Origin: Fimbriimonadales bacterium
Lineage (GTDB): Bacteria > Armatimonadota > Fimbriimonadia > Fimbriimonadales > GBS-DC
NCBI GenBank assembly: GCA_026416065.1
Contig: JAOAFW010000354.1
Location: 1 to 15,864 of the forward strand
DNA length: 15,864 nt
Direction of reading: 5' to 3'
The notes under the pieces are model-generated. The model did no database searches and had not been told where the DNA came from. It was given only the letters and a program-made list of their open reading frames with translations. Below, one piece after another: positions 5,958 to 13,700 of the stretch; within the stretch, counting starts at the first letter, position 1; each line of letters opens with the position of its first letter. A program made the translations under genes and the position numbers.

Positions 5958-7394
5958 ATGACGCAGGCAGAACGTGAAGAACTGGAACGCTGGATCGAAA
6001 TGATTTATGAGAAAGCGCTGGAAATGGGCTTGAACCCGTTCCCAGTGCATTTCGAGGTCGTGCCCGCACACGTCATCTACGAGCTTGGCTCATATGCCTT
6101 ACCCGCGCGCTTCTCGCACTGGACTTTCGGGCGTGACTACCACGTGCAGAAAACGATGTACGAGTACGGTGTCAGCCGCATCTATGAGCTGGTATTCAAC
6201 AGTGACCCTTCCCAGGCGTTCCTGCTCGATGTGAACGATATGCTTGCGCACAAACTCGTCGTTGCCCACGTGTACGGACACTCCGACTTTTTCAAAAATA
6301 ATATCTACTTCGAGCATACCGACCGTCGAATGATTGAGCGTGCCCGTCTGCATGCCGAGCGCATCCGCGACTACGAAATGCGTTATGGTCCTCTTGTGGT
6401 GGAGCAGTTCCTCGACGCTGTGTTGTCAATTGAGGAGCATATCGACCCTGTGCTACCCACCTATGGCACACCCCCGCGCAAACAGGAAGAAGCCGAAGCC
6501 AAGCCCACGGGCGATACTTTTGAAGATATCTTCTACATGGTGCAACCCAGAGCGAAACCCGAACCCAAGAAACGCAAAATCCCTGAAGAACCGCAGAAGG
6601 ATCTTCTGCTGTTCATTCGCGACCACTCGCGCGTGCTGGAAGACTGGCAACGCGATATTATCAGCATGATTCGCGAGGAGATGATTTACTTTTTGCCACA
6701 GATCAAAACAAAGATAATAAACGAAGGTTGGGCATCGTACTGGCATGAAAAAATCCTGGAAGAATTGCCCCTTACCCCCGACGAGCACGTGCAGTTCCGT
6801 AAGATGCATTCGTCGGTTATTCAGCCCGGTTCACGCACCAGCCTGAACCCCTATTATGTAGGCTATAAGGTTCTGCGCGACATCGAACGTCGCTGGAACG
6901 GCGATATCGACCCCGATGAGGCAGAGACCGACTGGATGGGTTATCGCATCGAGCGCCCCGTCGGGCAGGGCATGCAGAAACTTTTCGAGGTACGCACCCT
7001 GGAATGCGACCAGACCTTCCTGCACAAATACCTCACCGAGAAGCTCGTGCGCGAGTTGGACCTCTACACCTATCGCGTGGAAGAGCATAACGGAGAGCTG
7101 GTGTGGGTTGTGGACGAGATCGACTGGCGCAAGGTGCGCAATACGCTTGTGGACAATATGACCAACTTTGGCATGCCGGTGCTGACGGTTGAGGATGGCG
7201 ACTGGGAGCATCGAGGCGAGCTATATCTCAAACATCACTACGACAGCAAACCGCTCGATATGCAACGAACCACGCGCTGTATGCGCTATCTGGTCAAACT
7301 CTGGGGACGCCCTGTGCATATCGAGACTGTTGTGGACGACGAGCAGGTGTTGATCACCTGCGATGGCAACACGATCACGCAGCGGGCACTGTAG
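5958..7394 (+). CDS. spoVR: SpoVR family protein
   Basis: This 478-residue protein is the usual family length. It shows SpoVR hallmarks: 'YELGSYALPARFSHWTFGRD' (41-60), the histidine cluster 'HVYGHSDFFKNN' (104-115), 'NEGWASYWHEKI' (255-266), and 'NPYYVGYKVLRDIERRW' (297-313). A charged, Lys/Pro-rich segment (170-212) links the two conserved halves. Bacillus SpoVR affects spore cortex formation. The E. coli homologue YcgB is controlled by starvation sigma and usually sits with the PrkA-type kinase YeaG and the YeaH protein. Neither partner is here, and a sporulation role is unlikely for the inferred host. The conserved His/Glu pattern suggests metal binding, but the biochemical activity is not established. 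The gene converges on pspA, with 28 bases between stops that hold a long palindrome. Confidence 0.95.
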   Translation: MTQAEREELERWIEMIYEKALEMGLNPFPVHFEVVPAHVIYELGSYALPARFSHWTFGRDYHVQKTMYEYGVSRIYELVFNSDPSQAFLLDVNDMLAHKLVVAHVYGHSDFFKNNIYFEHTDRRMIERARLHAERIRDYEMRYGPLVVEQFLDAVLSIEEHIDPVLPTYGTPPRKQEEAEAKPTGDTFEDIFYMVQPRAKPEPKKRKIPEEPQKDLLLFIRDHSRVLEDWQRDIISMIREEMIYFLPQIKTKIINEGWASYWHEKILEELPLTPDEHVQFRKMHSSVIQPGSRTSLNPYYVGYKVLRDIERRWNGDIDPDEAETDWMGYRIERPVGQGMQKLFEVRTLECDQTFLHKYLTEKLVRELDLYTYRVEEHNGELVWVVDEIDWRKVRNTLVDNMTNFGMPVLTVEDGDWEHRGELYLKHHYDSKPLDMQRTTRCMRYLVKLWGRPVHIETVVDDEQVLITCDGNTITQRAL

Positions 7395-7418
7395 CACGGA
7401 CAGGCTGTCCGTGCTACA
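7390..7418. repeat. Near-perfect 29-base palindrome between convergent spoVR and pspA
   Basis: Two 14-base arms (7390-7403 and 7405-7418) are perfectly complementary around a single G at 7404. The core is GCACGGACAG/CTGTCCGTGC. The left arm includes the spoVR stop codon (7392-7394). No T-run follows on either strand. The hairpin could end both transcripts or protect their 3' ends. Its form also suits an interspersed palindromic (REP-like) element. Confidence 0.75.
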
Positions 7419-7422
7419 ATCG

Positions 7423-8232
7423 CTACGCCCCACTCTGTGGGTTGCTTTCGCCCTGAGCCGCCTGTAGCTTGCGCTCCAGCTCTTCCAGTTCCTTGAGTGC
7501 TTCCGTATCTTCCACGGTGGTCGTTGCACTGGTCGCAACAGAGTCGGTGGAGGCTGCGGGGCGCAGTCCCAATCGCTGTTCGATGCGCTCCAGTTCCTCT
7601 TCCGCCTCAGTGTCGATCTGCGCGTCTTGCAGCGCGGCGATGCGCCCTTGCAGGCTCTGCGCCGCCATCTCCTGACGGGCGGACGCCTCCGCTTCAGCGC
7701 GCTGGATGCGTTGCTCCGCCGTTGACCAGCTCGACTCGATATTCTCAACGGTGATTCCCTCCAGCGCCTTATTGATGGCTGTCTGGATTTGCGCTTGCTT
7801 CCAGCGAGCTTTCATTGCCAGTGCCTGCGCGGTTTTCACGCGCACTTCTTCTTCCTGACGACGAATGGCGACCTTGATCGACTCAACGGTCTCGACGGCT
7901 TGCTGGAGCGAGGCGCGCATGGTCTCCAACGCGCCCTCTTGGGCTTTTTTCTCGCGCACAATCTGCAGTGCGAGGTCGCGTTTCCCCTGCTGCAGCGCAA
8001 GTTCCGCTTTGCGCTCTAAATCGCGCACCGTACGCTCCAGCTTCTCGACCTCTGCCTGCAGCATGTTCTTCTGCGTAATCGCCTGGATTGCCCGTTCGCG
8101 GTTGCGCGCGAGGGTCTCCTGCATTTCGCGTCGCGCCTGATCCAGCAGCACTTCGGGGTCTTCGAGCTGCTCCACTTTGCCCGTCACCCACGCGACTAAG
8201 TATCTCCAGAAGCGTGCTAATGCCTTAAACAT
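7423..8232 (-). CDS. pspA: PspA/IM30 (ESCRT-III-like) membrane-stress protein
   Basis: This 269-residue, almost entirely helical protein has an amphipathic N-terminal helix (MFKALARFWRYLVAWVTGKV, residues 1-20) of the kind that docks PspA/Vipp1 to lipid. It is followed by the family's 'EDPEVLLDQARREMQETLAR' (24-43) and a long coiled-coil hairpin to about residue 190. The C-terminal 70 residues are acidic ('EAEEELERIEQRLGL', 'EDTEALKELEELERKLQA') and may form an extra short helix. Family proteins polymerise on damaged inner membrane and limit proton leakage. No pspB/C, liaI or sigma-54 activator gene is adjacent. The start at 8232 gives the canonical N-terminus. The ribosome site is poor (GGGGGCG, 11 bases off), and a GGGTACACT promoter element lies upstream. 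Confidence 0.93.
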   Translation of the reverse strand: MFKALARFWRYLVAWVTGKVEQLEDPEVLLDQARREMQETLARNRERAIQAITQKNMLQAEVEKLERTVRDLERKAELALQQGKRDLALQIVREKKAQEGALETMRASLQQAVETVESIKVAIRRQEEEVRVKTAQALAMKARWKQAQIQTAINKALEGITVENIESSWSTAEQRIQRAEAEASARQEMAAQSLQGRIAALQDAQIDTEAEEELERIEQRLGLRPAASTDSVATSATTTVEDTEALKELEELERKLQAAQGESNPQSGA

Positions 8233-8264
8233 GTCTGTCGCGCCCCCTGTTGTTGGCGTGTTGA

Positions 8265-8273
8265 AGTGTACCC
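8265..8273 (-). promoter_or_regulatory. Putative -10 element for pspA
   Basis: The minus strand reads GGGTACACT, with the hexamer TACACT 32 bases before the ATG at 8232. It matches the extended -10 pattern seen elsewhere in the window. A TTGAAA occurs upstream but only 11 bases away, too close for a standard -35. Confidence 0.45.
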
Positions 8274-8289
8274 CATAAAGGTTTCAAGA

Positions 8290-10266
8290 TTAACGCACGC
8301 CACTGCCACTGGGAATTTCACGGTCCGGATGGAGCAGGACGGCCTTACCGTCCACATCGGCAGCGAGCATCATGCCTTCGGAGACGATGCCCCGTATCAG
8401 TGCTGGCTGTAGGTTCACCAGTACGGGGATTTGCTTGCCCACCACCTGTTCGGGCGCGTAATCTTCGGCGATGCCCGCGACGATGGTGCGCTCCTCACCG
8501 CCCACATCCAGCGTAAGTTTGAGCAGTTTAGTGGATTTCGGCACTGGTTCGGCGGCTTTCACCGTCGCGATGCGTATCTGAAGTCGTTTGAAGTCGTCGA
8601 TGGTGATGGTGTCTTGCATGTTTGATACTCCTTGATGGGTGTGGCTCGTCGGCGAGGGTGCCGACACCGCACGCCCCTCCTCTCCCGCGTGCGGGGTGGG
8701 GGTTGAGGGTGCGGGCTGTTTCACCTGCAATCGGGGGAAAATCGGTTTAGGCTCCTGCAGAGTGTGCCCTACAGGGAAGGCGTTCACTGCAATCGCCTCG
8801 TTCCAGCTGGGCACGGCGGCGAGGTTGAGCTGGCGAGCAATTTCGCGAGCAACTTTAGGCATCACTGGCTCCACGAGCGCACTCAACAGACGCGCGGCGA
8901 TGAGCCCTGCATACAGCACCTGTCCCGCGCGTGCGGCGTTGCCCTGCTTCATCAGCGTCCAAGGGGCTTGCTCGTCGTAGTAGCGGTTCACCGCGCCGAT
9001 GATTTGCCACGCTTCGCGCAGTCCGTGCGGGAAGTCCACTGCCTCGAACGCTTCTGTGGTCTGTGCCGCTTGCTGGGCGAACAGGTCTGCCAGTCCCGCG
9101 TCTAACCGTGCGCCGTCGGGCACGCGCCCGCCAAAATAGCGATGCATCATCGACAGCGTACGGTGGAGCAGATTGCCCAAATCGTTTGCCAGGTCACCGT
9201 TATAGCGCGCCTCAAACCCCTCGAGGCTGAACTCGGCGTCGGCGTCGGTAGGCATCTCGCGCAGCATGTAATAGCGGAACGCATCTACGGCGTAATCCAA
9301 CTCACACCCTGCCGCGTTAGCCAGCGATTGCGCGACCTCCAGTGGGGCGTACACGTTGCCCAGCGACTTCGACATCTTCTGCTTGTTCACAATCCACCAG
9401 CCATGCCCGTAGAGGCGTTCAGGCAGGGGTAAGCCAAGCGCCATCAGCATCGCGGGCCAAAGGGTAGCGTGGAAGCGGGGCAGAATGTCCTTGCCCATCA
9501 GCTGCAGGTCGGGGGGCCAGGTATCCAAATAGCCTTCGCCGCGCTCCCGCCAGCCCGTCGCGGTGAGGTAGTTCAACAGTGCGTCAAACCATACATAGAC
9601 CACGCCGCTCTCAGGATCGTCGGGCACAGGCACGCCCCAGTCGGAGCCCGTGCGACTAACCGCTACATCCTGCAAACCTTCATTAATGAAGCCCAGCGTC
9701 TCGTTGCGCCGCACCTCGGGCTGAATAAACTGGGGGTTCGCCTTGATATGCTCGCGCAGACGCGACTCATAAGCGGAGAGGCGGAAATAGTAGCATGGCT
9801 CGTCACGCCACTCCAACGGCTTTCCACAGTCGGGGCACGTTCGGGACTCGTCAATCTTGTTGCTGGCGAAGAAGGTTTCACAGGAGATGCAATACCAGCC
9901 CTGATAACTGCCTCTGTAGATATCGTCCTGTTCGCGCAGCCGTCGAAACACTTCGCTCACGACGTGCTTATGGCGCGCCTCTGTTGTGCGGATGAACACA
10001 TCGTACTCGATGTGCAACGCGCTCCAAGTACGCTCGAACACCTCTGCCATCTCGTCCACGAACAGTTGAGTGGGGACGCCACGCTCTTGTGCGACGCGAT
10101 GCACTTTGGGCGCGTTCTCGTCGGTGCCTGTCAGAAAATACACCTCGCGTCCGCGCCGCTTTTGAAATCGTGCGCAAGCGTCCGCAACAATCGTGGTTAG
10201 CGCGGTGCCGATATGGGGCGCGCTATTCACATAGTAGATTGGCGTCGTGATGTAGTAGCGTTTCAT
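8290..10266 (-). CDS. metG: Methionyl-tRNA synthetase with fused C-terminal tRNA-binding domain
   Basis: This 658-residue class I synthetase charges tRNA-Met with methionine using ATP. Its signatures are 'YYVNSAPHIGT' (HIGH-type motif at 18-21, fourth residue Thr), zinc-knuckle cysteines 126, 129, 144 and 147 (CISC...CPDC), and KMSKS at 297-301. 'TGTDENAPK' (46-54) replaces the commoner TGTDEHGQK, marking a divergent subgroup. The catalytic and anticodon-binding part ends near residue 515. A Pro/Ala/Ser/His-rich linker (516-549) follows, then an OB-fold tRNA-binding domain (550-658: 'DDFKRLQIRIATVKAAEPVP', 'STKLLKLTLDVGGEERTIVA', 'GIVSEGMMLAADV'). The first residue of that domain, Met550, has its own ideal ribosome-binding site. 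The start at 10266 gives the canonical N-terminus but has no Shine-Dalgarno. It lies 27 bases after cdd on the same strand. Confidence 0.97.
   Translation of the reverse strand: MKRYYITTPIYYVNSAPHIGTALTTIVADACARFQKRRGREVYFLTGTDENAPKVHRVAQERGVPTQLFVDEMAEVFERTWSALHIEYDVFIRTTEARHKHVVSEVFRRLREQDDIYRGSYQGWYCISCETFFASNKIDESRTCPDCGKPLEWRDEPCYYFRLSAYESRLREHIKANPQFIQPEVRRNETLGFINEGLQDVAVSRTGSDWGVPVPDDPESGVVYVWFDALLNYLTATGWRERGEGYLDTWPPDLQLMGKDILPRFHATLWPAMLMALGLPLPERLYGHGWWIVNKQKMSKSLGNVYAPLEVAQSLANAAGCELDYAVDAFRYYMLREMPTDADAEFSLEGFEARYNGDLANDLGNLLHRTLSMMHRYFGGRVPDGARLDAGLADLFAQQAAQTTEAFEAVDFPHGLREAWQIIGAVNRYYDEQAPWTLMKQGNAARAGQVLYAGLIAARLLSALVEPVMPKVAREIARQLNLAAVPSWNEAIAVNAFPVGHTLQEPKPIFPRLQVKQPAPSTPTPHAGEEGRAVSAPSPTSHTHQGVSNMQDTITIDDFKRLQIRIATVKAAEPVPKSTKLLKLTLDVGGEERTIVAGIAEDYAPEQVVGKQIPVLVNLQPALIRGIVSEGMMLAADVDGKAVLLHPDREIPSGSGVR
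8617..8633 (-). promoter_or_regulatory. Internal Shine-Dalgarno and in-frame ATG inside metG
   Basis: In coding orientation AAGGAG (8628-8633) is followed by 8 bases and ATG (8617-8619). This is a textbook initiation site and better than that of metG itself. Starting here would yield a 109-residue protein equal to the complete tRNA-binding OB domain, like the stand-alone Trbp/Trbp111 family. It may be a working internal start or a relic of two formerly separate genes. Confidence 0.6.
8648..8694. repeat. Two adjacent hairpin sequences inside the metG linker
   Basis: GTCGGC (8648-8653) pairs with GCCGAC (8660-8665), and CCGCACG (8667-8673) pairs with CGTGCGG (8688-8694). The DNA around them is C/G-biased and low in complexity, and it encodes the non-conserved linker. 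It looks like an intergenic palindromic element that is now translated. No second copy is in the window. Confidence 0.5.
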
Positions 10267-10281
10267 GGCGTGTTCTGGATA

Positions 10282-10290
10282 AGTGTACCT
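10282..10290 (-). promoter_or_regulatory. Putative -10 element for metG
   Basis: The minus strand reads AGGTACACT in the short cdd-metG gap. The hexamer ends 15 bases before the ATG at 10266, giving a very short leader. It fits the pattern of the other sites, but it has no clear -35 and may be coincidence within an operon. Confidence 0.35.
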
Positions 10291-10293
10291 GAG

Positions 10294-10695
10294 TTATCTG
10301 TCCAGCCGAAACGCCTGAGGCAACAGCTCCGCGAGGGTGTAGCGCGCGACAACTTCGTCGGGGCGAACCACCCATACGGTACAGGCGTTGAGGTCAGGCG
10401 CAAACTCCGCCAGCACCTGTCGACATGCCCCGCAAGGGGCTGCGCCATCGGGCGTACAAACGGCGACGGCCACTATCTGCCGTGCTCCTGCGGCGATGGC
10501 GTTGAACACAGCGACTCGCTCGGCGCAGATGCTCAGCCCATAGCTGGCGTTCTCTATGTTGCAGCCCGTAAAGATGCGCCCGTCTTCGGTGCGCACCGCT
10601 GCCCCCACCGCGTAGTTCGAGTAGGGCGCGTAAGCATGTGCGCGTGCTGCACGCGCCGCCTGAGTCAGCTCCTTGTGTTCTGGCAACAGAACCAT
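10294..10695 (-). CDS. cdd: Cytidine deaminase
   Basis: This 133-residue enzyme of the small tetrameric type deaminates cytidine and deoxycytidine to uridine forms in pyrimidine salvage. The substrate segment 'YAPYSNYAVGAAVRTEDG' (22-39) is followed by 'GCNIENASYGLSICAERVAV'. The latter holds zinc ligand Cys57 and the proton-shuttle Glu59. 'PCGACRQVL' (87-95) supplies Cys88 and Cys91. The length and all catalytic residues are normal. The N-terminal start at 10695 lacks a visible Shine-Dalgarno; no better start is seen. It lies between rpoC (95 bases upstream) and metG (27 bases downstream) on the same strand, so it could be transcribed by read-through from rpoBC or from an unrecognised promoter. 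Confidence 0.95.
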   Translation of the reverse strand: MVLLPEHKELTQAARAARAHAYAPYSNYAVGAAVRTEDGRIFTGCNIENASYGLSICAERVAVFNAIAAGARQIVAVAVCTPDGAAPCGACRQVLAEFAPDLNACTVWVVRPDEVVARYTLAELLPQAFRLDR

Positions 10696-10708
10696 GGCTC
10701 AGCGATAA

Positions 10709-10783
10709 GGCTCCACGCTGTCGGCTCAGAACAACGGTTCACTTCCTAAAACTGCTTCGTCGTTCCGAGCGCAGCGCGGAGCC
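10709..10783. repeat. Imperfect long inverted repeat between rpoC and cdd
   Basis: GGCTCCACGCTG (10709-10720) pairs with CAGCGCGGAGCC (10772-10783) with one mismatch. The inner segments 10724-10736 and 10758-10770 pair at 11 of 13 positions, leaving a loop of about 21 bases. It begins 7 bases after the rpoC stop. No T-run follows on the minus strand. The arm sequence is shared with the element behind the ANTAR gene (4700-4721), which suggests a dispersed palindromic family rather than only a terminator. Confidence 0.55.
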
Positions 10784-10790
10784 TTGTGAA

Positions 10791-13700
10791 CTACCCATCC
10801 GTCTTTTTGCGCCCGCGTTGGGGCTTAGGCGTGTCTTCGCCTGATTCGGGTGGCGACTCGCTTTCGGACAGTGTGATTGTTGCTTCTGCGCCTGTCGTGT
10901 CGTCCTCGTTGGCAGGAGTGAGTTCCTCGGCGAAGAGGCTCTCCAGCGTCGGCTGACGCGCCTCCACAACGGCTTCCGCAGCGCGTGCGCCCCAATCGAA
11001 CTTCGGTTCGAAGCGCGGCTTCACATAGCCTGTACCTGCAGGGATCAACCGCCCGATAATCACGTTCTCCTTCAAGCCGACGAGTTCGTCGACCTTGCCT
11101 CGCACCGCGGCTTCGGTAAGTGCCTTGACCGTGCGCTGGAACGAAGCAGCAGAGAGGAACGACTCGGTCTGTTGCGCCGCTTCTGACACGCCCAGCAGCA
11201 CCCACTCGGCGGTAGCCGGACGCCCACCTTCCGCGATAATCTTCTGGTTCGCATCCTCGAACACGAAGCGGTCGACGGTCTGACCCGGCAGGAAGTAGGC
11301 GTCGCCGGGGTCAATCACGCGGCGTTTGCGCAGCATCTGGCGGATAATGACCTCGAGGTGTTTGTCGTCGATGTCCACGCCCTGCGCTTTATAGACCGCC
11401 TGGATTTCCTGAGTCAGATACTCCTGCACGCCACGCACACCGCGCAGGCGCAGCAATTCATGTGGGTTCAGCGGTCCGGGCGTGAGGCGGTCGCCGGGCA
11501 GCACCTTGTCGCCCTTGACCACTTCCAGCGAGCCAAGTGGTGGCACAAGCACGGCATCCAGAACCGTCACGCGCTCTACTCCAGCCTCCAGCAGGCGGTT
11601 CACATGCATAGGGCGAATCTCTTCCAGCTCGTGCAAAACGATGATTCCTGTGCCGGGGTCTTCCACATTCTCCAGGCTCATCTTACCCACGAGCAGCTCG
11701 CCGACGGGCAGAGTGGCTTTAATCATCACCCAGCGCCCGAGCGAGCGGATGATGTCCACCACTTCGCCTTCGTAGTCGACAGTAATCGCCTCGCCTTTGG
11801 GCTTGCGCGCCTCGAACAGTTCCTCTACGCGGTTGATTCCCGTGTTGGGCGGCTCTTGGAGCTTAGCGAGTTTGCGTAGCGAGTCGCGCGTACGCTTCTC
11901 GATCTTCTCCTCACCCTCACTGTTCGTGGTCTCCTCGATAGCGAACAGGGGAACCGGCTTAGCAAGCAGGTTCGAGGCGACTTTGAGCAGCACACCCTTC
12001 TGGTCCTGTCCGAGGTCGATCGCCTCTTGTGTCACGCCGCGCTCTTCGAGTTCGGTCGTGGCAAGGGTACGTGCACCGCCAATCTTGAAGCCGGCGATTT
12101 GCTGTCCCGCGCCCGCCACGCCGCCCGTGTGGAACACGCGCATCGTCAGCTGCGTGCCCGGCTCGCCGATGGACTCCGCGGCGATGATGCCCACTGCTGT
12201 GCCGAGTTCCACAGGGCGTAGCGTGCCCATGTCGAGCCCGTAGCATTGGGCGCACACGCCGAGCCGTGCATTGCAGGTCAGCGGCGACCGGATGGGCACG
12301 CCCACCCGATCGTGCTCGACCCAATCGAAGCCCGCCTTCTCCCAGAGGGCGTGAATCTCATCGCGCCGCGCGTGCAGGCGGTCGATCACTTCCTGCGAGA
12401 CCATGTCATAAGGCTCCAGCAGCGGCTCGCCCGTGACGGGATCTTTCAGCGGCTGGTCATCATCGGGGGTGAAGAGCTCGCCTTCCTCTTTTGCGGCGAG
12501 TTCGCGCAGGGTTTGAGTGAAGCGCTCGGTTGCCTGCGCGAGCGCGTCGATTTCAGCGGCGACCTCCTCCGAGATGATTTCATTCTCGCGCACGAGTAGT
12601 TCGTTCTCAATCGGGTGATGCAGGTCGCGTCGCGCCGTGCGACCGCGGATGCGCTGGAACAGGGTCTCAATCAGGTCCCCCTCACGCTCGATGCGGCTGA
12701 CGGTGATGCCTTCGAGCGTGTCGCAGTCGTGAATGCGCACAACGACGTCCTGCGCGACATCGCACATGCGGCGCGTGAGGTAGCCCGCGTTCGCGGTGAG
12801 CAATGCCGTGCTCGCCAGTCCGCGCCGCGCGCCATAGCCCGATACGAAGTATTCGAGAGTGGTCAAGCCTTCCTGGAAGTTATGCTGCACCGGGAGCTCT
12901 TCCACGAGGCGTTCACCGCCGGAACGGAAGTCGAACCCGCCCATCATCAAGCCGCGCATGCCCACCAGCTGCGCCAGCTGTTTGGTGGAGCCACGTGCGC
13001 CCGAATCGGTGATGATAAACAGCGGGTTATCGTCGCGCAGTTCCTTGAGCATCACTTTCGAGACTTCATCGTATACGCGCTGCCAGAGTTCAATCTTGCG
13101 CTGGCGCTTCTCGTCCTGCGTCAGCTCGCCACGGTCGAACAGCTCGTCGATGAGGCGTGCCTCCTCTGCCGCTCTTTGCAGGATGGCGTCGCGTTGCTGG
13201 GGGACTGCCATGTCGGTCAGTGCGAAGGTAATCCCGCCGCGCAAGCCCCACTCGAAACCGAGCGCCTTAAGGTCGTCCAAGAAGCGTACGGTGCGTGCGT
13301 GTCCGCAGGTTTGATACACCTCACGGATTGCCGCTGAGAGCGTCTTTTTATTGTAGACCTTGTTTAGCCACTCAGGATGATAGCGCAAGCCTTCGGGCAT
13401 AATCTCCTGAAAGATGAGACGCCCTATAGTGGTCTGCACCAGTTCGGGCTCTTCGTTGCCAGGTAGCACCAGGCGTACATTGATGGGCTCGTGTAGGCGT
13501 GCTTCACCGCGTTCGAATGCCTGACGCGCTTCGTCGGGGTTCGCGAAGTGGAAGCGCACCTCTTCCTGGTGTTGCGGGTCGTTCATCGTGAGGTAGTATG
13601 CGCCCAGCACGATGTCCTGCAGCGGCGACACGACGGGCGAGCCGTCGGCAGGTTTGAACAGGTTGTGCGTGGAGAGCATCAGCGTGCGCGCTTCCGCCTG

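Noticed and set aside
9469..10200. 243-codon open frame antisense to metG
   Set aside because: It lies wholly inside conserved MetRS coding sequence and is explained by GC-rich codon bias.
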